Below are positions 46,200 to 54,583 of a DNA stretch of 64,000 nucleotides, piece after piece; position 1 is the first letter of the stretch; each line of letters begins with the position of its first letter. The notes under the pieces are model-generated. The model was not told the DNA's origin and searched no databases. It was given only the letters and a program-made list of their open reading frames with translations. A program made the position numbers and the translations under genes. Source of the stretch: an uncultured Oscillospiraceae bacterium (GTDB lineage: Bacteria > Bacillota > Clostridia > Oscillospirales > Oscillospiraceae); contig CAJFNY010000065.1 of the NCBI GenBank assembly GCA_904395865.1, forward strand, positions 26,710-90,709, in the 5' to 3' direction.

Positions 46200-47459
46200 A
46201 TGGAAGCATATGAGATCAGAGGCGGCCGCCCCCTGTCCGGTGCGGTGACGATCCACGGCGCCAAGAACAGCGCCCTGCCGATTCTGGCGGCCTGTGCCTG
46301 CATCAGCGGCACGTGCCGCATCGACAACTGTCCCGACATTGCCGACGTGGATACGGCCATCGCCATCCTCAGCCATCTGGGCTGCCGGGCCTGGCGGGAG
46401 GGCCGCGCCGTCCTGGTGGACGCCGCGGGCCTCTGCCGGTGCGACGTGCCCCAGGTCCTCATGGGCGGAATGCGCTCGTCGGTGCTGTTCCTGGGGGCGC
46501 TCCTGACCCGCTGCGGCAGCGCGGAGCTGGCCGCTCCCGGCGGATGCAGCCTGGGCTGCCGGCCCATCGACCTGCACCTGTGGGCCGCCGAGGCGCTGGG
46601 AGCGTCGTGGTGGTGCGAGGGGGAGCGGCTGCTGTGCCGGGCCGGCACCATGGCTGGCTGCCGGCTGGAGCTCCGGTGCCCCAGTGTCGGGGCCACCGAG
46701 AACGCGCTGCTCATGGCCCTGGGCTGCCCGGGGACGACGGTCATTGCCAACGCCGCCCGGGAGCCGGAGATCGCCGACCTGGTGCGCTTCCTGCGGGCCA
46801 TGGGCGCCCGTGTCACCGGAGAGGACACGGCGGAGCTCACCGTGGAGGGCTGCGCGCCCCTGCACGGCGGCGACTATCTGGTCATGCCCGACCGGATGGA
46901 GACGGCCACGTACCTGTGCGCCGTGGCCGGCTGCGGCGGGGAGCTGCTGCTCCGCGGCGCGCGGCCGGAGACCCTGGAGGCCGTCACCGACGCCCTGTCC
47001 CGGGCCGGCTGCCGGCTGGAGCGGGAGGCCGGCGGATTGCGCGCAGCGGCGCCGCCCCGGCTGCAGCCGCCCGGCTGCGTGATCACGCGGCCGTATCCCG
47101 GCTTTCCCACCGACGCCCAGGCGCCGCTGATGGCCGCAGTCATCCGGGCCGGCGGCACCACCGGCTTCGTGGAGACGATCTTCGAGAACCGGCTCCGCCA
47201 CGCGGAGCAGCTCTGCCGCCTGGGAGCCGACATCACCCAGTATGGCGCCCGCGCCGTGGTGCGGGGTGTCCGGCAGCTGCGGAGCACGGAGCTCTGCGCC
47301 ACGGATCTGCGCTGCGGGGCGGCGCTGGTCATCGGCGCGCTCCAGGCCGAGGAGGTCAGCCGCGTGACCGGCATCGGGCACATCCGCAGAGGATACGAGG
47401 ATCTGGCTGCGGGGCTGCGGGGCATCGGGGCGGACATCGCCCTGACCGCCGAGGCGTGA
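46200..47459 (+). CDS. murA: UDP-GlcNAc 1-carboxyvinyltransferase
   Basis: 419 aa from the ATG at 46200 (GGAGGG upstream). EPSP-synthase-like fold with GAKNSALPILAA at the N-terminus. The active-site loop APGGCSLGCRPIDLH contains Cys116, aligned with the fosfomycin-reactive Cys115 of E. coli MurA. FPTDAQAPLMAA is the C-terminal landmark. It transfers enolpyruvate from PEP to UDP-GlcNAc, the first committed step of wall synthesis. The sequence is rather diverged and cysteine-rich, and Firmicutes often carry two MurA copies, so this may be the secondary enzyme. Confidence 0.93.
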   Translation: MEAYEIRGGRPLSGAVTIHGAKNSALPILAACACISGTCRIDNCPDIADVDTAIAILSHLGCRAWREGRAVLVDAAGLCRCDVPQVLMGGMRSSVLFLGALLTRCGSAELAAPGGCSLGCRPIDLHLWAAEALGASWWCEGERLLCRAGTMAGCRLELRCPSVGATENALLMALGCPGTTVIANAAREPEIADLVRFLRAMGARVTGEDTAELTVEGCAPLHGGDYLVMPDRMETATYLCAVAGCGGELLLRGARPETLEAVTDALSRAGCRLEREAGGLRAAAPPRLQPPGCVITRPYPGFPTDAQAPLMAAVIRAGGTTGFVETIFENRLRHAEQLCRLGADITQYGARAVVRGVRQLRSTELCATDLRCGAALVIGALQAEEVSRVTGIGHIRRGYEDLAAGLRGIGADIALTAEA

Positions 47460-47493
47460 AGGCGCCGGATCCACGAAGGAGGTTCAAGTACGT

Positions 47494-48516
47494 ATGGCAA
47501 ACGGAAGAGACGGCAGACCGCCCCGGCGGCGGCCGGAGCAGCCGGCCGACCGCGACGGCGGCGCCCGGCAGCGGCCGGAGCGGCCTGCAGAGGACCGGCG
47601 GCGGAGGACGCCGCCCCCCGGCACCCGGCGGCGCAGGCCGCAGCCGGCCGATCCCCGGCAGCGCCCTGCGGCCCGGCCGGAGCGCACGGCCGATGCGGCC
47701 CGCCGGCGGGAACGGCCGCGGCGGCGGCGCGGCGGCAGCGTCCTGCTGCATCTGGTGGCGACGCTGCTGGTGGTGGCCGTGTTCCTCGTCTGCGTGGCCA
47801 TTTTCTTCCGCGTCCGGGAGATTCAGGTCCGCGGCAACGCCATTTATACGGCCGATCAGGTGATCGAAGCCTCCGGCCTGCAGACCGGGGACAATCTGGT
47901 GACGATCCGCCGGGGGCCTACGGCCGCGCGGATCATGGCGGCGCTGCCGTACGTGGAGTCGGCCCAGGTGGAGCGCGTCCTGCCGGATACGGTCGTCCTG
48001 ACGGTCACTGAGAGTGATGCGGTCTATCTCGTCACGGCGGAGGATGGGACAGGCTGGCTCATGAACAGCGCCGGACGCATGCTGGAGCAGGCCGACGTCA
48101 CGGCGGCCTCGTACCCGCGCCTGACCGGCGTCACCGCCCAGGCGCCGGAAGCCGGCGCCCAGATCGTCACGGAGGAGACGAGCAGCCTTGCCGCGGCACA
48201 GGCCGTGATGGAGCTGCTGGAGAGCACCGACTTCCTGGCGGAAATCGTGGAGATCGACGTGACGCGGTCGTACGACATCGTCCTCTGGTACGGTACCCGG
48301 TTCGAGATTCATCTGGGCACCACCGACCAGCTGGACTACAAGCTGCGCTACCTGACGGCCATCCTGGAGAGCGGCCAGCTGGAGAGCAGTCAGGTGTCCG
48401 AGGGCGGCGTCATCGATCTGACGCTGGAGGAGAACAACGTGGCCGGCTTCCGCCCGTGGAGCAGCACCCAGAATTTCACAGGGGAGAATTCGGAGGATTC
48501 CGGCACAAGTTCATGA
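47494..48516 (+). CDS. ftsQ: FtsQ/DivIB-type division protein
   Basis: 340 aa, start ATG with AAGGAGG upstream. A cytosolic tail of ~85 residues is almost entirely Arg/Pro/Gly (RRRPEQPADRDGGARQRPER), then comes a membrane segment (LVATLLVVAVFLVCVAIFF) and a POTRA domain (VREIQVRGNAIYTADQVIEASGLQTGDNLV), followed by the beta domain (YVESAQVERVLPDTVVLTVTE). It is part of the FtsQLB complex that controls septal wall synthesis. The Arg-rich tail is unusually long and low in complexity, but ftsQ tails vary widely. Confidence 0.93.
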   Translation: MANGRDGRPPRRRPEQPADRDGGARQRPERPAEDRRRRTPPPGTRRRRPQPADPRQRPAARPERTADAARRRERPRRRRGGSVLLHLVATLLVVAVFLVCVAIFFRVREIQVRGNAIYTADQVIEASGLQTGDNLVTIRRGPTAARIMAALPYVESAQVERVLPDTVVLTVTESDAVYLVTAEDGTGWLMNSAGRMLEQADVTAASYPRLTGVTAQAPEAGAQIVTEETSSLAAAQAVMELLESTDFLAEIVEIDVTRSYDIVLWYGTRFEIHLGTTDQLDYKLRYLTAILESGQLESSQVSEGGVIDLTLEENNVAGFRPWSSTQNFTGENSEDSGTSS

Positions 48517-48523
48517 AATTGTA

Positions 48524-48552
48524 TTGACCTTGCGGTATTTTCGCGTTAAAAT
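48524..48552 (+). promoter_or_regulatory. ftsZ promoter
   Basis: TTGACC, 17-base spacer, TAAAAT in the 109-base ftsQ-ftsZ gap, so ftsZ can be expressed apart from the upstream genes. Confidence 0.75.
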
Positions 48553-48625
48553 AACTGCGTATCACGTAAAATGTGAATCTATACACTCCCGGTGTTGTGA
48601 GATAAATACATAGGAGGAAAGCCCC

Positions 48626-49711
48626 ATGGATGAAGTTTACAAGGATCGCGTCGTATCCATCAAAGTCATCGGCGTCGGCGGCGCCGGCAACAACGTGGTC
48701 AACCGGATGATTGCCAGCGGGATGTCGGGTGTGGAGTTCGTCGCTGTCAACACGGATAAGCAGGATCTCAACAAGTCCAAGTGCCCCAACAAGATCCAGA
48801 TCGGCGAGAAGCTGACCGGCGGCATGGGCGCCGGCTCCAAGCCGGACATCGGCAAGAAGTCGGCGGAGGAGAGCCGCGCGCTGATCGCCAAGGCCCTGGA
48901 GGGCACGGACATGGTGTTCATCACCGCCGGCATGGGCGGCGGTACCGGCACCGGCGCGGCCCCGATCATCGCCGACCTGGCCCACGAGTCGGGCATCCTG
49001 ACCGTCGGCGTCGTCACGAAGCCGTTCCGCTTCGAGGGCGCCAACCGGATGCGCCAGGCTGAGGCCGGCATCGCCGAGCTGTCGGAGAAGGTCGATGCGC
49101 TGATCATCATCCCCAACGACCGCCTCAAGTACGTCACCGACCAGAAGATCACCTTTGCCAACGCCTTCGGCATCGCCGACGACGTGCTCAAGCAGGCCGT
49201 CAACTCGATTTCCGAGCTGGTGGGCTACTCGGAGCGGGTCATCATCAACCTGGACTTCGCCGACGTGTCGGCCATCATGAAGGACGCCGGCCGCGCCCAC
49301 ATGGGCGTGGGCACCGCCTCCGGCCGCGACAAGGCCGAGCAGGCAGCCATGGCTGCCGTGGCCAGCCCCCTGCTGGAGACGTCCATCAACGGCGCCATGG
49401 GCGTCCTCATCAACGTCACCGGCTCGTCGGACCTGGGCCTGGACGACGTGGAGACGGCCGCCAACATCGTCATGGAGGCCGCCAACCCCGAGGCGAACAT
49501 CATCTTCGGCGCCGCCTTCGACGACAGTCTGGACGACGAGATGCGCGTCACGGTCATCGCCACCGGCTTCGACGAGGCCGCCGGCAAGAATCCCGTGAAG
49601 GGCACCGGCATGTTCTCCGTGGCCGGCGAGAAGGCCAAGACGGCCGCGCCCGCGCCCGCCAAGCTGGAGGACGACGACATCGACGCGCTGCTGAAGATCT
49701 TCGATAAGTGA
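48626..49711 (+). CDS. ftsZ: Cell division GTPase FtsZ
   Basis: 361 aa, start ATG with AGGAGG upstream. Tubulin-like GTPase with [34 protein letters not shown] (tubulin signature), [18 protein letters not shown] and the T7-loop region [21 protein letters not shown]. The variable linker is short and the C-terminal peptide [12 protein letters not shown] can bind membrane tethers. FtsA, the usual tether encoded next to ftsZ, is absent here. The gene ends in a strong terminator, which marks the end of the cluster. Confidence 0.98.
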   Translation: MDEVYKDRVVSIKVIGVGGAGNNVVNRMIASGMSGVEFVAVNTDKQDLNKSKCPNKIQIGEKLTGGMGAGSKPDIGKKSAEESRALIAKALEGTDMVFITAGMGGGTGTGAAPIIADLAHESGILTVGVVTKPFRFEGANRMRQAEAGIAELSEKVDALIIIPNDRLKYVTDQKITFANAFGIADDVLKQAVNSISELVGYSERVIINLDFADVSAIMKDAGRAHMGVGTASGRDKAEQAAMAAVASPLLETSINGAMGVLINVTGSSDLGLDDVETAANIVMEAANPEANIIFGAAFDDSLDDEMRVTVIATGFDEAAGKNPVKGTGMFSVAGEKAKTAAPAPAKLEDDDIDALLKIFDK

Positions 49712-49734
49712 GCAAACCGGCGCGCAGCCGCTGT

Positions 49735-49768
49735 GGCCGGAACCCGTCAGGGTTCCGGCCGCGTTTTT
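49735..49768 (+). terminator. ftsZ terminator
   Basis: GGCCGGAACCC, loop GTCA, GGGTTCCGGCC, then GCG and TTTTT. Confidence 0.85.
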
Positions 49769-49774
49769 CCCACC

Positions 49775-49803
49775 TTTACTTTTACCGTTTAGAATGCTAA
49801 AAT
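49775..49803 (+). promoter_or_regulatory. Promoter of yerC-methyltransferase-hslO operon
   Basis: TTTACT, 17-base spacer, TAAAAT, directly after the ftsZ terminator. Confidence 0.65.
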
Positions 49804-49852
49804 ATCAGCGGAGCCTGCCGGAGGGGCGGGCACTGACGATGGAGGTGTGACC

Positions 49853-50167
49853 GTGAACAACCGCAACAAGCGTTCTGATCCCGACAATGACCTGTACCGT
49901 GCTATCCTGCTGCTGCGGACGCCGCAGGAGTGCTACAATTTTTTTGTGGATCTGTGCACCGTCTCAGAGCTCAAGGCCATGGAGCAGCGCTTTGAGGTGG
50001 CGAAGCTCCTCAACGAGGGCATGATCTACAACGAGATCCTCGAAAAGACCGGCGCCAGCAGCGCCACCATCAGCCGCGTCAACCGCTGCCTGAACTACGG
50101 CACCGACTCCTACCGGGAGATCCTGGCCCGCCTGCGCGGCGGCGCGGCAGGGGAGACGGCGGAATGA
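49853..50167 (+). CDS. yerC: YerC/YecD family TrpR-related regulator
   Basis: 104 aa from the GTG at 49853, with GGAGG 7 bases upstream; the GTG at 49847 is too close to that site. A TrpR-like helical DNA-binding domain: LYRAILLLRTPQECYNFFVDLCTVSELKAMEQRFEVAKLL, then GMIYNEILEKTGASSATISRVNRCLNYG (helix-turn-helix). YerC proteins are conserved small regulators in Firmicutes whose targets are poorly known. It overlaps the methyltransferase gene by 4 bases. Confidence 0.92.
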   Translation: MNNRNKRSDPDNDLYRAILLLRTPQECYNFFVDLCTVSELKAMEQRFEVAKLLNEGMIYNEILEKTGASSATISRVNRCLNYGTDSYREILARLRGGAAGETAE

Positions 50168-50907
50168 GCGCCTATGAGGCGCTGGCCTCGTCGTACGACT
50201 GCCTGACGGAGGACGTGGACTACGAGGGCATGCTGGCCTTCCTGGAGACCCTGCTGGCACATCTGGGCCGCCGGCCGGAGACGGTGGTGGATCTGGCCTG
50301 CGGCACCGGCTCCCTGTCGCTGCTGCTGGTCGGCCGCGGCTACACCGTCACCAGCGTGGACGCCTCGCCGGAGATGCTCACCGAGGCGTACGGCAAGGCC
50401 GTGGAGCTGGAGGGGAACCGGCCGCTGTTCATCTGCCAGCGGATGGAGCGGCTGGAGCTGCCGGAGGCCGTGGACTGCGTCGTCTGCTGCCTGGACAGCC
50501 TGAATTACGTCACCGACCCGGCTGACTGCCGCGAGACGTTCCGGCGGGTGTACGAAAGCCTCCGTCCGGGCGGCGCATTCCTGTTCGACATCAACTCGGC
50601 TGAAAAGCTCCGCGGCCTCGACGGCCAGGTGTTCCTGGACGAGACCGACGACGTCTACTGTGTCTGGCGGGCGGAGTTCGACGAGGGGGAGCGCCGGTGC
50701 TACTACGGGATGGACCTGTTCCAGCGGGACGGCGACGTGTGGCGCCGGAGCTTTGAGGAGCACGTGGAATACGCCTACGAGGCCGGGGAGCTCCGCGCCT
50801 GGCTGGAGGCGGCCGGCTTCTCCCGGGTGGAGACGTTCGGAGACCGCCGGCTGGCGCCGCCGGAGCCCGGCGAGCAGCGCATCTATTTCGCAGCGATCAA
50901 GGAGTGA
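50164..50907 (+). CDS. Class I SAM-dependent methyltransferase
   Basis: 247 aa, start ATG overlapping yerC. Rossmann-type SAM domain with motif I VVDLACGTGSLSLLL, acidic end of strand 2 SVDASPEMLTEA, and motif IV CVVCCLDSLNYV. The C-terminal half (AEFDEGERRCYYGMDLF, EHVEYAYEAGELRAWLEAAGF) resembles the UbiE/YcgJ-like methyltransferases found widely in Clostridia. The substrate cannot be inferred. It sits between yerC and hslO in one operon. Confidence 0.88.
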   Translation: MSAYEALASSYDCLTEDVDYEGMLAFLETLLAHLGRRPETVVDLACGTGSLSLLLVGRGYTVTSVDASPEMLTEAYGKAVELEGNRPLFICQRMERLELPEAVDCVVCCLDSLNYVTDPADCRETFRRVYESLRPGGAFLFDINSAEKLRGLDGQVFLDETDDVYCVWRAEFDEGERRCYYGMDLFQRDGDVWRRSFEEHVEYAYEAGELRAWLEAAGFSRVETFGDRRLAPPEPGEQRIYFAAIKE

Positions 50908-50912
50908 CGAGG

Positions 50913-51785
50913 ATGGATTATCTGGTCCGGGCCATGTCCCGGGACGGCTGCGTCAAGGCTTCGGCCATCACCAGCCGCGCCATCGTGGAGCGGGCACGGC
51001 AGATTCACAAAACGCTGCCCACGGCCACGGCGGCGCTGGGCCGCCTGCTGACGGCGGCCTCCATGATGGGCAATCTGCAGAAGGTGGACGACGGCTCCCT
51101 GACGCTGCAGATCAAGGGGGACGGCCCGCTGGGGACGCTCCTGGCCGTGTCCGACGCCGTGGGCAACGTCCGCGGCTACGTGACGAATCCGCAGGTGGAC
51201 GTGCTGGAGAAGCACCCCGGGAAGCTGGACGTGGGCGCCGCCGTGGGCCGCGGCATGCTGACGGTCATCCGCGACCTGCGGCTGAAGGAGCCGTACGTGG
51301 GCAGCGTGGAGCTGGTCTCCGGTGAGATCGCCGAGGACATCACCGACTATTTCGTGGAGAGCGAGCAGGTGCCCACGGCCTGCGCCCTGGGCGTTCTGGT
51401 GGGAGTGGACCAGAGCGTGCAGGCCGCCGGCGGCTACCTGCTGCAGCTGCTGCCCGGCGCGCCGGATTCGGTCATCGACCGGATCGAGGACGGCATCGCC
51501 GCCGCCGGCGCCGTCACGGCCCAGCTGGATGCCGGGCTGACGCCGGAGGATCTGCTGCGGCAGGTGCTGCCGGACTTCGAGCTGGAGTTCCTGGAGACGA
51601 CGCCAGTGGAGTACCGCTGCTACTGCAGCCGGGAGCGCGTCACGTCGACGCTCATCAGCCTGGGCCGGAAGGAGCTGCAGGAGATCGCCGACGGCGGCGA
51701 GGACGTCCACGTGGGCTGCCAGTTCTGCGACACGGACTACGTGTTCACGCCCGACCAGGTCCGGACGCTGCTGGCGTCGCTGTGA
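50913..51785 (+). CDS. hslO: Redox-regulated chaperone Hsp33
   Basis: 290 aa from the ATG at 50913; AAGGAG lies 8 bases upstream, so the GTG at 50904 inside that region is not used. N-terminal Hsp33 fold (YLVRAMSRDGCVKASAITSRAIVERARQIH, LTLQIKGDGPLGTLLAVSDA, GKLDVGAAVG) and the C-terminal zinc switch with YRCYCSRERV (CxC) and VGCQFCDTDY (CxxC). Oxidation of these cysteines releases zinc and activates holdase activity in the cytosol. Last gene of its operon. Confidence 0.97.
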   Translation: MDYLVRAMSRDGCVKASAITSRAIVERARQIHKTLPTATAALGRLLTAASMMGNLQKVDDGSLTLQIKGDGPLGTLLAVSDAVGNVRGYVTNPQVDVLEKHPGKLDVGAAVGRGMLTVIRDLRLKEPYVGSVELVSGEIAEDITDYFVESEQVPTACALGVLVGVDQSVQAAGGYLLQLLPGAPDSVIDRIEDGIAAAGAVTAQLDAGLTPEDLLRQVLPDFELEFLETTPVEYRCYCSRERVTSTLISLGRKELQEIADGGEDVHVGCQFCDTDYVFTPDQVRTLLASL

Positions 51786-51809
51786 GCGCGCGGAAGCTGA
51801 AAAAAACGC

Positions 51810-51838
51810 TTGACATTCCGGCGGTGCTCTGGTACAAT
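51810..51838 (+). promoter_or_regulatory. Strong tRNA promoter
   Basis: Consensus TTGACA, 17-base spacer, TACAAT with extended TGG, 65 bases before tRNA-Asp. Confidence 0.9.
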
Positions 51839-51902
51839 AAATCCCGTCGCTGATGCGTAAGCGTCAGACTTCGCGGGAAAGTCCTGAGTTTCCCGCCGAA
51901 AT

Positions 51903-51979
51903 GGCCCGGTGGTGCAGTCGGTTAGCACGCCAGCCTGTCACGCTGGAGGTCGACGGTTCGAGTCCGTTCCGGGTCGCCA
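51903..51979 (+). tRNA. tRNA-Asp (GTC)
   Basis: Acceptor GGCCCGG pairs with CCGGGTC. The anticodon arm CCAGC-CTGTCAC-GCTGG gives anticodon GTC at 51937-51939; the T arm contains GGTTCGAGTCC. CCA is encoded (51977-51979). Confidence 0.98.
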
Positions 51980-52010
51980 TGAAAAGCTGAGCGCATGCTC
52001 AGCTTTTCAT
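51979..52010. terminator. Perfect 14-bp hairpin between the two tRNAs
   Basis: ATGAAAAGCTGAGC, loop GCAT, GCTCAGCTTTTCAT. It begins on the last base of tRNA-Asp. The T-rich end is within the stem, so it could be a terminator or a processing hairpin separating the two tRNAs. Confidence 0.6.
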
Positions 52011-52012
52011 CT

Positions 52013-52088
52013 GCCTCTGTAGCTCAGTTGGTAGAGCAGGGGACTGAAAATCCCCGTGTCGTTGGTTCGATTCCGACCGGAGGCACCA
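52013..52088 (+). tRNA. tRNA-Phe (GAA)
   Basis: Acceptor GCCTCTG pairs with CGGAGGC (one G-T pair). The anticodon arm GGGGA-CTGAAAA-TCCCC gives anticodon GAA; the T arm contains GGTTCGATTCC. CCA is encoded. Confidence 0.98.
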
Positions 52089-52128
52089 GCTCGTCGCAAG
52101 CGTCATATCGCTTGCGACGAGCTTTTTT
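52089..52128 (+). terminator. tRNA-Phe terminator
   Basis: Perfect 14-bp stem GCTCGTCGCAAGCG with loop TCATAT, followed by TTTTTT; it starts on the base after the CCA end. Confidence 0.93.
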
Positions 52129-52225
52129 ATTTCATGACGAAGCGCAATCGCTCGCATCCTGCTGCTCCGCCTCGGCGCTGGGGACCGCCGTGCTCCCGCA
52201 CCGTTTTGCGTCCGGGGACGGCGGC

Positions 52226-52254
52226 TTGACATTCGGGCTGTGATCCTCTATGAT
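52226..52254 (+). promoter_or_regulatory. Promoter of AbgA-like hydrolase gene
   Basis: TTGACA, 17-base spacer, TATGAT. The -10 contains the ATG at 52250 that the ORF track uses as a start, so that ATG is upstream of the transcript. Confidence 0.8.
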
Positions 52255-52327
52255 CGATGGGAAACTGGAGATGCCGGTACGGTGTGCCGCTTTCGGGGGC
52301 TGTGCCGGCGTGGGAGGAGTGAGCGGA

Positions 52328-53647
<1,320 letters not shown>

Positions 53648-53718
53648 CCGCTCCGGCTGAAGGACGCGTGTGTGAAGGACGATTCCGCGGAGCAGCCCGG
53701 AGCACGCCTGTCCGCCAT

Positions 53719-53743
53719 GCGTCCGGCCCCTCGGGCCGGACGC
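53719..53743 (+). terminator. Hairpin after the hydrolase gene
   Basis: GCGTCCGGCCC, loop CTC, GGGCCGGACGC. No T tract follows, so termination is uncertain. Confidence 0.4.
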
Positions 53744-53775
53744 AAAGAGTTATCAGAAACTTCACAAAAATCGAG

Positions 53776-53803
53776 TTGATTTTTTGTGCAATCATGCTAT
53801 GAT
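53776..53803 (+). promoter_or_regulatory. Promoter of 45-aa protein gene
   Basis: TTGATT, 16-base spacer, TATGAT. Confidence 0.6.
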
Positions 53804-53826
53804 GGGGGCAGAAAGGAGGGAGTGAC

Positions 53827-53964
53827 ATGCGGGAAAACACGCTGTTGGAATCGCTGCGCCGCGGTGGCTGCTCCCAGCGGGACCTGGAGCTGGCCCGAAT
53901 GAGCCGCCTGGTGACTCTGGCCCTGGAGCAGGGCAGACAGAAGCAGCCCGCGCGGAAGCGCTGA
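53827..53964 (+). CDS. Very small basic protein (45 aa)
   Basis: Not in the ORF track because of its length. The ATG at 53827 has AAAGGAGGGAG upstream and a promoter 24 bases further up; a terminator with TTTCTTTTT follows. It reads MRENTLLESLRRGGCSQRDLELARMSRLV and ends QGRQKQPARKR. The central part is predicted helical and amphipathic, with a basic tail and one cysteine. No family recognised. The combination of promoter, ribosome site and terminator makes it a credible gene. Confidence 0.65.
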   Translation: MRENTLLESLRRGGCSQRDLELARMSRLVTLALEQGRQKQPARKR

Positions 53965-53981
53965 GCGGGCACCGGACCTCA

Positions 53982-54022
53982 CCAGCCAGGCGGAGCAGCT
54001 GCCGTCGGCTGGGTTTCTTTTT
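53982..54022 (+). terminator. Terminator of the 45-aa protein gene
   Basis: CCAGCC and GGCTGG close a hairpin with an inner GCAG/CTGC-type stem, followed by GTTTCTTTTT. Confidence 0.75.
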
Positions 54023-54091
54023 GCATACCTTCGCCGTGCGCGGGGCAACCTAGCGCCGAAGGCCGCCTTTGGCCGGAGGGGAGGGAGAGCC

Positions 54092-54226
54092 ATGGAGGAG
54101 CGCCGCCGGCCGCCGGAGCGCCCGCTGGGTGATATGGCCAGCCGCCGTACCGACCCCCAGGGCAGCTATACCGGTGTGCCCGTCGATCCCCGGGAGAAGC
54201 CCGTCCAGGACGCCGACGATTTATAA
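54092..54226 (+). CDS. Very small hydrophilic protein (44 aa)
   Basis: Not in the ORF track. ATG at 54092 with GGAGGGGAGGGAG upstream. It reads MEERRRPPERPLGDMASRRT, then DPQGSYTGVPVDPREKPVQD and ADDL before TAA. It is rich in Pro, Arg and Asp, without predicted membrane segments, and likely disordered. The tail PQGSYTGVP...EKPVQDADDL looks like a conserved short motif of Clostridia small proteins, from memory and unchecked; function is unknown. A 20-bp perfect hairpin follows directly. Confidence 0.65.
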   Translation: MEERRRPPERPLGDMASRRTDPQGSYTGVPVDPREKPVQDADDL

Positions 54227-54233
54227 AGCAAGG

Positions 54234-54276
54234 ACAGGAGATGTGCCGCAGAGTTTCTCTGCGGCACATCTCCTGT
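54234..54276. terminator. 20-bp perfect hairpin between convergent small genes
   Basis: ACAGGAGATGTGCCGCAGAG, loop TTT, and its exact complement. No T tract on either side. It separates the 44-aa gene from the convergent 53-aa gene, so bidirectional termination is likely. Confidence 0.55.
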
Positions 54277-54289
54277 GTGAACGTGGACC

Positions 54290-54451
54290 TTACATCATGG
54301 TGTCGACGGCGTGGCACACGCTGCGCTTGACCCGGCGGGCGGCATTGTTGGCCGTCCGGTAGACGGCGGACCGCTTCGGAATCATCAACATGACGGCCGC
54401 GCCGGCCACCATGCCGGCGCCCAGGGTCACGGCAAAGCTCTTGACCTCCAT
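54290..54451 (-). CDS. Small YtxH-like membrane protein (53 aa)
   Basis: ATG at 54451 with GGAGGAGG 7 bases upstream; the long ORF-track frame around it is a shadow. It reads MEVKSFAVTLGAGMVAGAAV followed by MLMIPKRSAVYRTANNAARRVKRS. One Gly/Ala-rich membrane segment at the N-terminus is followed by a basic helix with regular Arg/Lys spacing, the layout of YtxH-like proteins. Function unknown. It faces a small convergent gene. Confidence 0.68.
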   Translation of the reverse strand: MEVKSFAVTLGAGMVAGAAVMLMIPKRSAVYRTANNAARRVKRSVCHAVDTMM

Positions 54452-54555
54452 CTGGCATCCTCCTCCCTTTCCCGAGGGTAGTATGTCCAGACGGCGGCGG
54501 GGCAGCCGAAGAAAATCTTTCCCGTGCCGCCGGCCTTTCCAACGGCGGCAGTTTA

Positions 54556-54564
54556 TGCTACAAT
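54556..54564 (+). promoter_or_regulatory. Extended -10 promoter of the OMPDC-like operon
   Basis: TGCTACAAT, 20 bases before the start codon; no clear -35. Confidence 0.5.
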
Positions 54565-54583
54565 GGAAAAAACGGAGGGGGCG

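Noticed and set aside
52250-52327. ATG start for the M20 hydrolase at 52250
   Set aside because: It is inside the TATGAT -10 of a consensus promoter, so it would not be transcribed.
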